A DNA stretch of 5,187 nucleotides from NCBI GenBank assembly GCA_003694235.1, contig RFKO01000284.1, positions 1 through 5,187 of the forward strand, in the 5' to 3' direction. A program made the position numbers and the translations under genes. The notes beneath the pieces are model-generated. The model saw only the letters and a program-made list of their open reading frames with translations. It did not search any database and was not told the origin of the DNA. Positions 1 through 5,187 of this stretch are shown in pieces (within the stretch, counting starts at the first letter, position 1; each line of letters begins with the position of its first letter). This DNA comes from Anaerolineae bacterium. GTDB taxonomy: Bacteria; Chloroflexota; Anaerolineae; Anaerolineales; UBA11858.

Positions 1-6
1 AATTCT

Positions 7-345
7 GTGAAAGTGCTCTATCTAGATCGTGATGCTCTACTAAAGCACTTGTGCGAGATCGCCAGGGATATCAAAACTCAGCACCCCGAAGTGCGCTCAA
101 TCTCTCTCTTTGGTTCGCTGGCGCGTGGAGATTACACCGCCATCAGCGACGTGGATATTCTCATCACCCTGCACCATAGTAAGGAGAAAGACCCCCACCA
201 GCGCATTCTCACCTTCCTCCCTTACTTCGATCTCGAGCGCGGCGTGGACCTGCTGGTTTACACCCAGGAGGAAGTGGAACGCCGTCTGAGCGAAGGCGAT
301 CCCTTCTTGCAACGCATCCAGCGCGAAGGCATAGCGTTATCATGA
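7..345 (+). CDS. MNT-type nucleotidyltransferase domain protein (MntA-like)
   Basis: This 112-residue protein is a minimal nucleotidyltransferase of the polymerase-beta superfamily. The signature is visible: G36-S37, R40-G41-D42, then S47-D48-V49-D50, with a third acidic residue at D81 in GVDLLVY. D48, D50 and D81 would bind the catalytic metal, so the active site looks intact. In characterised MntA/HepT pairs the MNT protein AMPylates and neutralises a HEPN RNase toxin; that role here is inference from the family. The start is GTG at 7. It is supported because MKVLYLDRDALL resembles family N-termini and the length suits the family, but only 6 bases precede it, so no ribosome binding site can be judged. 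Hand-counted GC is about 54%, lower than in the downstream genes. No HEPN gene follows; one could lie upstream, outside the window. Confidence 0.85.
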   Translation: MKVLYLDRDALLKHLCEIARDIKTQHPEVRSISLFGSLARGDYTAISDVDILITLHHSKEKDPHQRILTFLPYFDLERGVDLLVYTQEEVERRLSEGDPFLQRIQREGIALS

Positions 346-389
346 AGCGAACAACAAGGCGCGTAAATAAAAATCCGACAGACTCTTAA
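342..389 (+). other. 15-codon reading frame overlapping the MNT stop (possible remnant of a HEPN partner)
   Basis: An ATG at 342 overlaps the MNT stop in an ATGA arrangement and opens a frame of 15 codons (MKRTTRRVNKNPTDS) ending in TAA at 387-389. Second genes of MNT/HEPN pairs often start this way, and DUF86-type HEPN proteins commonly begin with MKR. However, nothing after the first three residues resembles HEPN. It may be a decayed or replaced start of a partner gene, or simply chance. Confidence that it is a functional gene is low. Confidence 0.15.
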
Positions 390-415
390 ACCAACACTAA
401 CCAGGAGATATCCCC
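346..415 (+). other. Intergenic gap before the oxidoreductase operon
   Basis: This 70-base stretch is AT-richer than its surroundings (for example the TAAATAAAAAT segment near 364-374) and is the only non-coding gap in the window longer than a few bases. It is the natural place for a promoter of the downstream operon, but no -35/-10 pair with standard spacing could be identified. No terminator hairpin for the MNT gene is visible either. Confidence 0.4.
403..408 (+). promoter_or_regulatory. Shine-Dalgarno site of the FAD oxidoreductase
   Basis: AGGAGA lies 7 bases before the ATG at 416. It is the strongest ribosome binding site in the window and fixes the start of the first gene of the operon. 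Confidence 0.8.
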
Positions 416-1570
416 ATGACTCTTCCCACCACAGCCGATATCGTCATCATTGGCGGCGGGGTGATGGGCGCCAGCACACTCTACCACCTCGCCGCGCGCG
501 GACAGAAAGACGTCGTCTTGCTGGAAAAAGAAGAATTCTTCGGCCTGGGCGCCACGGGGCGCTGCGCCGGTGGCGTACGCTACCAGTTCTCCACCGAAAT
601 CAACATCCGCCTGTCGCTCGCCAGCCTGCCCATGCTGGAAACCTTTGAAGAAGAAACCGGCCAGGCGGTGGACTACCGCAAAATCGGCTACCTCTTCCTG
701 CTCACCCGCCCCGAGGACGTGGAAACCTTCCGCCGCAATGTTGCCCTGCAAAACCGCCTGGGCGTGGAAACCCAATGGCTGGATGGAGACGAAATCCGCG
801 AACGCCTGCCGATGATGAATCTGGACGACGTGCTGGGCGGCACGTTCAACCCCGAAGACGGCCTGGCCGATCCCAACGGCGTGGTGATGGGTTATATCAA
901 CGCTGCCCGCCGTCTGGGGGCCACCCCGCTCAGCGGCATCAACGTGACGGATATTGAGGTGGAGCACGGTGCCGTGAAGGCCGTCATCACTTCCGCGGGG
1001 AAGATCAGCACCCCCTGCGTGGTCAACGCGGCCGGGCCGTGGGCTGCCCTGATCGGCCAGATGGCCGGCGTGCCCATCCCCATCACGCCGCTGCGCCGCC
1101 AGTGGTTGACCACTACCCCGCTCCCCGATCTGCCGGCCGACTTCCCCTTCGTGATCGATTTTGCCCAATCGCTGTACTTCCACCCCGAGGGGGACGGCCT
1201 GCTCACCGGCATGTCCAACCCCAACGAAAAAATCGGCTTCGACCAGCGCGTCGACCCCGACTGGGAACTCACCCACATGGAAGCCGCCATCGCCCGCCTG
1301 CCCCTGCTGGAGACCGCCGGCGTGGCTTCTCGCATGGCAGGCCTGTACGAAAACACACCAGACGCCCATCCGATTTTCGGCAAGACCCCGGTGGAAGGTT
1401 TTTACATCGTGGCCGGTTTCTCCGGGCATGGATTCATGCACGGGCCGGTGGCCGGAAAGCTGATGGCCGAGATCATCCTCGACGGCCAGGCATCCACCGT
1501 GGATGTCTCCATGCTCGATCTGGCGCGCTTCGAAGAAGGTCGCCCGATCCGGGAGATCAACGTGGTGTAA
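416..1570 (+). CDS. FAD-dependent oxidoreductase, DAO family (sarcosine oxidase / proline dehydrogenase beta-subunit-like)
   Basis: This 384-residue flavoenzyme belongs to the D-amino-acid-oxidase fold family (DAO, PF01266), which oxidises amine groups of amino acids and N-methylated amino acids. The N-terminal Rossmann motif is G13-G-G-V-M-G18, and E37 at the end of the second strand is the expected ribose-binding acid. It is followed by a flavin-contacting GATGRCAGGVRYQF segment (45-58) and NAAGPWA near the middle. The C-terminal segment GFYIVAGFSGHGFMHGP is the typical second flavin-binding stretch. Length matches SoxB-like subunits (about 380-410). There is no signal peptide, so it should be cytoplasmic. 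The region equivalent to the covalent-FMN histidine of heterotetrameric sarcosine oxidases reads DGLADPNGV and has no His, suggesting a simpler FAD enzyme. Substrate is not predictable. No partner alpha, gamma or delta subunit is nearby. It heads the operon, and the next ATG follows its stop after 2 bases. Confidence 0.9.
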   Translation: MTLPTTADIVIIGGGVMGASTLYHLAARGQKDVVLLEKEEFFGLGATGRCAGGVRYQFSTEINIRLSLASLPMLETFEEETGQAVDYRKIGYLFLLTRPEDVETFRRNVALQNRLGVETQWLDGDEIRERLPMMNLDDVLGGTFNPEDGLADPNGVVMGYINAARRLGATPLSGINVTDIEVEHGAVKAVITSAGKISTPCVVNAAGPWAALIGQMAGVPIPITPLRRQWLTTTPLPDLPADFPFVIDFAQSLYFHPEGDGLLTGMSNPNEKIGFDQRVDPDWELTHMEAAIARLPLLETAGVASRMAGLYENTPDAHPIFGKTPVEGFYIVAGFSGHGFMHGPVAGKLMAEIILDGQASTVDVSMLDLARFEEGRPIREINVV

Positions 1571-1572
1571 TC

Positions 1573-2742
1573 ATGCCCACAGCCGAAATCATCACCATTG
1601 GCACCGAATTGTTGTTGGGCGAGACCGTGGACACCAACACCCACCACATCGCGCGCGCCCTGCGCGACATCGGGGTTGATTTGTATCGCACCTCAACCGT
1701 CGGGGATAACCGGGAACGCATCGCCCAGATTTTGCGCGAGGCCTTGCAACGCGCTGAGATCATCATCACCACCGGCGGCCTGGGCCCCACCGTGGACGAC
1801 CCCACCCGCGAGGCCGTCGCGCTGGCCTTCGGCGTGGAAACCGAGTTTCGCCCCGAACTCTGGCAGCAAATCCTGGAACGATTTCAACGCTACGGGCGGA
1901 AACCCACGGAGAACAACCGCCGGCAGGCGCGCATCCCCAAGGGCGCCATCCCCATCGAGAACCCGGTGGGCACCGCCCCGGCCTTCATCATGGAGACGGG
2001 AAACAGCGCGGTGATCTCGCTCCCCGGCGTGCCGCGCGAGATGGAACACCTGCTGCAAACGCGCGTGCTCCCCTATCTCAAAGAACGCTTCCGGCTCAAC
2101 AGCATCATCCGGGCCCGCGTGCTGCACACCTCCGGCGTGGGCGAATCACAAATCGACGCCCGCATCGGCGACCTGGAGCGCCTCTCCAACCCGACCGTCG
2201 GCCTGGCAGCCCATGCCGGGCAGGTGGATGTGCGCATCACCGCAAAGGCCGAGAGCGCCGCAGAAGCCGACCGCCTGATCGCCTCGGTGGAAGCCGAACT
2301 TCGCCAACGACTGGGCAACTGGATCTACGGCGCAGATGACGAGACGCTTGAGCAGGTAGCCTTGAGAACGATCGCCGCGCAGGAATGGAACCTGGCAGTG
2401 GTGGAAGCCAACCTCGGCGGACGGCTGATCCAACGCCTGGCGGCAGCCGATGGCCCCTTCCTGGGCGGCGACATGCTCACCGAACAACCCTCTCTGCCGC
2501 AATTGCAAGCCATTCTGCGCGCCACCTGCCAGAAGCGCTCCGCTTCCGCCGGTCTGGGCGCCAGCCTGATCCCCGGCGAGACCCGGCAAACGCTCCACAT
2601 CGCCCTGCTCACCCCCCGGGGAGAGAAAACCACAACCCGGACTTTCGGCGGGCCGCCGCAACTCGCCACGCGTTGGAGCGTCAACCTGTGTCTGGACTTT
2701 ATTCGTAGAATCGGAAAGGACGAACATGACCCCCAAAGTTGA
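1573..2742 (+). CDS. cinA: CinA family protein with degenerate C-terminal deamidase domain
   Basis: This 389-residue protein is a CinA (competence/damage-inducible protein A) homologue. The N-terminal MoaB/Mog-like domain (about 1-170) is well conserved: TELLLGETVDTN (11-22), TTGGLGPTVDDPTREAV (66-82), ENNRRQA (113-119), NPVGTAP (130-136) and SLPGVPREM (149-157). In the family this domain hydrolyses ADP-ribose. A KH-like middle region follows (about 180-250). The C-terminal domain (about 255-380) aligns in position with PncC-type NMN deamidase but lacks its signatures: the usual ESCTGG reads EANLGG (278-283), and the TGIAGP loop is unrecognisable near 326-335. NMN deamidase activity is therefore unlikely. 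The frame stays open for 178 codons upstream inside the oxidoreductase gene, but the ATG at 1573 gives the canonical CinA N-terminus. Ribosome binding is weak (GTGGTG, 1562-1567), suggesting coupling to the upstream gene. Its end overlaps the next gene by 17 bases. Confidence 0.93.
   Translation: MPTAEIITIGTELLLGETVDTNTHHIARALRDIGVDLYRTSTVGDNRERIAQILREALQRAEIIITTGGLGPTVDDPTREAVALAFGVETEFRPELWQQILERFQRYGRKPTENNRRQARIPKGAIPIENPVGTAPAFIMETGNSAVISLPGVPREMEHLLQTRVLPYLKERFRLNSIIRARVLHTSGVGESQIDARIGDLERLSNPTVGLAAHAGQVDVRITAKAESAAEADRLIASVEAELRQRLGNWIYGADDETLEQVALRTIAAQEWNLAVVEANLGGRLIQRLAAADGPFLGGDMLTEQPSLPQLQAILRATCQKRSASAGLGASLIPGETRQTLHIALLTPRGEKTTTRTFGGPPQLATRWSVNLCLDFIRRIGKDEHDPQS
2713..2720 (+). 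promoter_or_regulatory. Shine-Dalgarno site of the amidohydrolase-CYTH gene, inside cinA
   Basis: GGAAAGGA lies within the last codons of cinA and ends 5 bases before the ATG at 2726. It supports that start and the 17-base overlap between the two genes. Confidence 0.65.
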
Positions 2743-4702
2743 CACCCTGCTGACCAACGCCATCATCCTGACGATGGACGAGGAGATGCAAATTTTCGAG
2801 CCCGGCGCGCTGGCCGTGAGCGGCGACTCCATCCTCGCTGTGGGGCCGCAGGACGATATCCTGGCAAACTACCAGAGTGACGAGGTCGTGGATTGCAGCG
2901 GCAAAGTCTTGATGCCCGGCCTGGTCAACGCCCACACCCACATCCCGATGACCTTGCTGCGCGGCCTGGCAGACGACCTGCGCCTGGATGTCTGGCTGTT
3001 GGGATACATGATGCCCGTGGAGCGTGAATTCGTCTCGCCGGAGTTCGTCCGCCTGGGCACTTCGCTGGCCTGCGCCGAACTGATCCGCTCCGGCGTGACC
3101 TGCTTCGCCGACATGTACTACTTCGAGGAAGAGGTCGCCAAAGCCGCGGCGGAGATCGGTCTGCGCGGATTATGCGCGCAAACCGTGCTCAAATTCCCCT
3201 CGCCCGACGCCAACTCTTTCGAAGAAGCGCTGGAATACAGCGAAGACTACATCAAACGTTGGGTCAACCACCCCCTGATCGTCCCTTCGATCGCCCCCCA
3301 CGCGCCGTACACCTGTACCGAGGGCATTCTGCGCGCCTCGGCTGCCATTGCCGCCGAGTTCGATGTCCCCTTGCACACGCACCTGGCCGAAACCAGGCTG
3401 GAAGTGGAAAACTCGCTCAAGGAACACGGCCTGTCCGTCATCCCGTATGTGGAACGCCAGCGGCTTTTCGACGCCAGGGTGCTGGCCGCCCACTGCGTGC
3501 ATGTGGACCTGGGCGAAATGCAAACCCTGGCGCGCCACGGCGCGGGCGTCGCCCACAATCCCTCCTCTAACCTCAAATTGGCTTCCGGGGTCGCGCCGGT
3601 GGTGGACATGCTGAAGGCCGGTGTCAAAGTAGGCATCGGCACCGATGGCCCGGCCTCCAACAACGACCTGGACATGTTCGAAGAAGTGCGCCTGGCTGCG
3701 CTGCTGGCCAAAGGCATTTCCGGCGACCCCACCCGCCTGCCCGCCAAAACCGCCTTGCTGATGGCCACCCGCCTGGGAGCGGAAGCCATGCACCTGGGCG
3801 ACATCACCGGCTCGCTCGAGCCCGGCAAGCGCGCCGACCTGATTCTGGTGGACATCCACCCCCTGCACAATGCCCCTCGCTTCCGCCGTGACCCCGATGG
3901 GATTTACGCCCAACTGGTGTACGCTGCAAAATCCACCGATGTGAGCGACGTGATGGTCAACGGCCGCTGGCTGATGCGCGCCCGTCAGCTGCTCACCGCC
4001 GACGTAGACGAATGGCTGGCTCAGGCAGCGGATTTCGCCCGCCGCATCGATGCCTTCCTGATCGAGCGCGAGCAATCCGTGCTCTCCAAGTTGATCGCCA
4101 TCGGCGGAGCCGCCGAGCAGGAAAGCTTCGAGGTACAGGTCAAGGTGCGCATCCCCGATCCTCAGGTCGTCCTCCAGAACCTGGAAAAACCCGACATCGA
4201 GATTTTGTACACGCGTCACTACCACGAATACGATACCTACTTCCGCTTCGATGACCCCTCTCAGGGGCAGCTGCGCTACCGTGAGGACGAGTTCATCGGT
4301 GAAGACGGGCAGGTAGCCAGAGTGCGCTACCGCCTGACGATGATCGGGCCGGCGCGCGAGAAGCACTTCCCCAGCGGCGTGCTGCTCTCCCGCAGTCGCT
4401 ACTATGCCCCGGCAGTCCACTCGCTGCGCTTCTACCGCGAATACTTCAATCCCAGCAGCGAAATCTTCATCGAGAAAGACCGCCTGCGCTGGCGGGTGCT
4501 CTTCCAGGGCACCGAGTTTTACATCAACCTGGATCGCATCGACCAGCCCGACCTGGGCACCTTCCTGGAAGTCAAAAGCCGCACATGGAGCCTGCGCGAC
4601 GCCGAGTACAAAGCCGACATCGCCGAAAAACTGCTGATCTACCTGGGCGCCGACCCGGCCGCGACCGTAACCCAGGATTACTTCGACATGGTTGAGGGAT
4701 GA
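2726..4702 (+). CDS. mtaD: Fusion protein: MTA/SAH deaminase-like amidohydrolase + C-terminal CYTH domain
   Basis: This is a single 658-residue open frame with two domains. Residues 1 to about 445 form a complete metal-dependent amidohydrolase of the MtaD/SsnA/TrzN type. Metal and catalytic residues are all visible: H70 and H72 in NAHTH, H192 in PHAPYTC, H219 and E222 in HTHLAET, H256 in AAHCVHV and D307 in GTDGPASNN. E99 in MPVERE matches the position of a ribose-binding Glu in characterised MTA/SAH deaminases. Known members convert 5'-methylthioadenosine or S-adenosylhomocysteine to the inosyl products. After a short linker, residues about 467-656 resemble CYTH (class IV adenylate cyclase / triphosphate tunnel) proteins: FEVQVKVR, YDTYFRF, LRYRE, RYRLTMIGPAR, YINLDRI, LGTFLEVKSR and a terminal DYFDM. 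MtaD proteins are normally about 430-450 residues, so the tail is an added domain. Two expected acidic residues are replaced (Q471, K617). The gene symbol applies to the N-terminal domain only; the exact deaminase substrate is unproven. Confidence 0.88.
   Translation: MTPKVDTLLTNAIILTMDEEMQIFEPGALAVSGDSILAVGPQDDILANYQSDEVVDCSGKVLMPGLVNAHTHIPMTLLRGLADDLRLDVWLLGYMMPVEREFVSPEFVRLGTSLACAELIRSGVTCFADMYYFEEEVAKAAAEIGLRGLCAQTVLKFPSPDANSFEEALEYSEDYIKRWVNHPLIVPSIAPHAPYTCTEGILRASAAIAAEFDVPLHTHLAETRLEVENSLKEHGLSVIPYVERQRLFDARVLAAHCVHVDLGEMQTLARHGAGVAHNPSSNLKLASGVAPVVDMLKAGVKVGIGTDGPASNNDLDMFEEVRLAALLAKGISGDPTRLPAKTALLMATRLGAEAMHLGDITGSLEPGKRADLILVDIHPLHNAPRFRRDPDGIYAQLVYAAKSTDVSDVMVNGRWLMRARQLLTADVDEWLAQAADFARRIDAFLIEREQSVLSKLIAIGGAAEQESFEVQVKVRIPDPQVVLQNLEKPDIEILYTRHYHEYDTYFRFDDPSQGQLRYREDEFIGEDGQVARVRYRLTMIGPAREKHFPSGVLLSRSRYYAPAVHSLRFYREYFNPSSEIFIEKDRLRWRVLFQGTEFYINLDRIDQPDLGTFLEVKSRTWSLRDAEYKADIAEKLLIYLGADPAATVTQDYFDMVEG
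4124..4693 (+). other. CYTH (CyaB/ThTPase-like) domain within the fusion protein
   Basis: This marks the part of the 658-residue gene encoding the CYTH-like domain (residues 467-656). The order of signatures follows class IV adenylate cyclase CyaB proteins: an ExExK-like start strand (E469-V-Q471-V-K473), DTYF at 503-506, LRYRE at 516-520, a basic strand DRLRWR (585-590), D603 in the INLDRI strand, LGTFLEVK (610-617), and a C-terminal helix followed by DYFDM (651-655). Known CYTH proteins bind or hydrolyse triphosphates (thiamine triphosphate, inorganic triphosphate) or cyclise ATP. The replaced acids make the activity uncertain. The assignment is by motif reading alone. Confidence 0.75.
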
Positions 4703-5187
4703 AAATCGCCGTCCTGGCCGATATCCACGCCAACTATCCCGCCCTGCTCGCCGTGCTCGATCACCTGGAGCGCTGGCAACCAGACCGCGTGATTGTGGCC
4801 GGCGACATCGTCAACCGCGGGCCGCGGCCGGTGGAGGTGCTGCGCCTGATCCGCCGCAAACAAAACGAAGAAGGCTGGCTGATCCTCAAAGGCAATCACG
4901 AGGATTATGTCCTCTTCCACGACCAGCCCGACGCCCCCCACAACGGCCCGCTGTTCGAAATCTACCGCTACAGCCACTGGACGTATCGGCGACTGCAAGA
5001 CCAGATCGCCTACCTCAGAGCGCTGCCCGATGAGATCAGTGAGCAGACCGCAGGCGGCGAAGTGCGCGCCGTGCACGCTTCCATGCGTGGCAACCGCAGC
5101 GGCATCTATCCGGAAATGACCGACCGACTGATCGCGCGCCTGATCCGCCCTGCGCCTGCGTTGATGCTGGTCGGCCACACCCACCGC
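4699..5187 (+). CDS. Calcineurin-like metallophosphoesterase (partial, 3' end beyond window)
   Basis: The first 163 residues are visible and the frame is still open at the window edge. All but the last part of the metallophosphoesterase signature can be read: D8-I-H10 in MKIAVLADIH, G35-D36 followed by N39-R-G-P, G65-N-H-E68, H126 in VHAS, and G159-H-T-H162. These would bind two metal ions. The compact layout resembles YfcE/MJ0936-type phosphodiesterases and ApaH-like proteins (PF12850 group), usually about 160-250 residues, so probably only the C-terminal part is missing. The substrate cannot be predicted; family members act on phosphodiesters, cyclic nucleotides or dinucleoside polyphosphates. 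The ATG at 4699 overlaps the preceding TGA at 4700-4702. GAGGG directly abuts the ATG, too close for a normal Shine-Dalgarno, so translation probably depends on coupling. GDIVNRGP has Asn where PPP-family phosphatases have Asp, which is common variation in small members. Confidence 0.88.
   Translation, partial: MKIAVLADIHANYPALLAVLDHLERWQPDRVIVAGDIVNRGPRPVEVLRLIRRKQNEEGWLILKGNHEDYVLFHDQPDAPHNGPLFEIYRYSHWTYRRLQDQIAYLRALPDEISEQTAGGEVRAVHASMRGNRSGIYPEMTDRLIARLIRPAPALMLVGHTHR

Noticed and set aside
1..6. The window begins with AATTC, as if at an EcoRI cloning junction
   Set aside because: Uncut GAATTC sites are present further in (near 533 and 3026), so a cut-site boundary is not supported and this is probably chance.
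337..369. A possible promoter with TTATCA (337-342) and TAAATA (364-369)
   Set aside because: The spacing is 21 bases and both boxes match the consensus poorly, so it cannot be supported by eye.
386..1441. A 351-codon open frame on the - strand opposite the FAD oxidoreductase
   Set aside because: Its translation is low-complexity, rich in Gly, His and Val with no recognisable domain, as expected opposite a GC-rich gene. The + strand frame has a full set of flavoenzyme motifs.
1039..1572. The cinA frame is open for 178 codons upstream of the chosen ATG, suggesting an N-terminal fusion
   Set aside because: The upstream translation is Arg/Pro/His-rich out-of-frame reading of the oxidoreductase gene, and the canonical CinA N-terminus begins exactly at the ATG at 1573.
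3170..4420. A 416-codon open frame on the - strand opposite the amidohydrolase-CYTH gene
   Set aside because: It has the same Gly/His/Val-rich antisense composition and spans the boundary between two well-supported domains on the + strand, so it is a shadow.
2726..4702. The 658-residue protein as two genes merged by a sequencing error
   Set aside because: The frame is continuous through the linker, there is no ribosome binding site with a start codon at the domain boundary, and codon usage looks uniform across it.

Overview
The window looks like chromosomal DNA from a GC-rich bacterium. The best guess is Chloroflexota, Anaerolineae-like, but this rests only on protein style and gene company (a nucleotidyltransferase beginning MKVLYLDRDALL, a CinA with an eroded C-terminus, an MtaD-type amidohydrolase) and no taxonomic marker is present. 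All supported genes are on the + strand and coding density is very high. No RNA gene, insertion sequence, CRISPR array, long repeat or convincing terminator was seen.

Region 1 (7-345) holds a small stand-alone minimal nucleotidyltransferase (MNT) of the kind usually paired with a HEPN protein. Its GC content is lower (about 54% by hand count) than two 120-base samples of the downstream genes (60% and 69%). No HEPN gene follows it. Only a 15-codon reading frame overlaps its stop, followed by a short AT-richer gap and a good ribosome binding site.

Region 2 (416-5187, running off the right edge) is a tightly packed four-gene unit: a DAO-family FAD-dependent oxidoreductase, cinA, a 658-residue protein, and a calcineurin-like metallophosphoesterase cut by the window end. 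The junctions are a 2-base gap, a 17-base overlap and an ATGA 4-base overlap, which suggests one transcript with translational coupling.

The 658-residue protein is the most unusual item. A complete MTA/SAH-deaminase-like amidohydrolase is fused in frame to a C-terminal CYTH (class IV adenylate cyclase / triphosphate tunnel) domain, and that domain has lost an acidic residue in each of its two signature acidic motifs. The neighbouring CinA has kept its N-terminal nucleotide-processing domain but lost the catalytic signature of its C-terminal NMN-deamidase domain. A cautious reading is an operon for turnover or sensing of adenosine-derived metabolites (ADP-ribose, MTA/SAH, phosphoesters), with the flavin oxidoreductase as a less obvious member. 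The joint role is inference.
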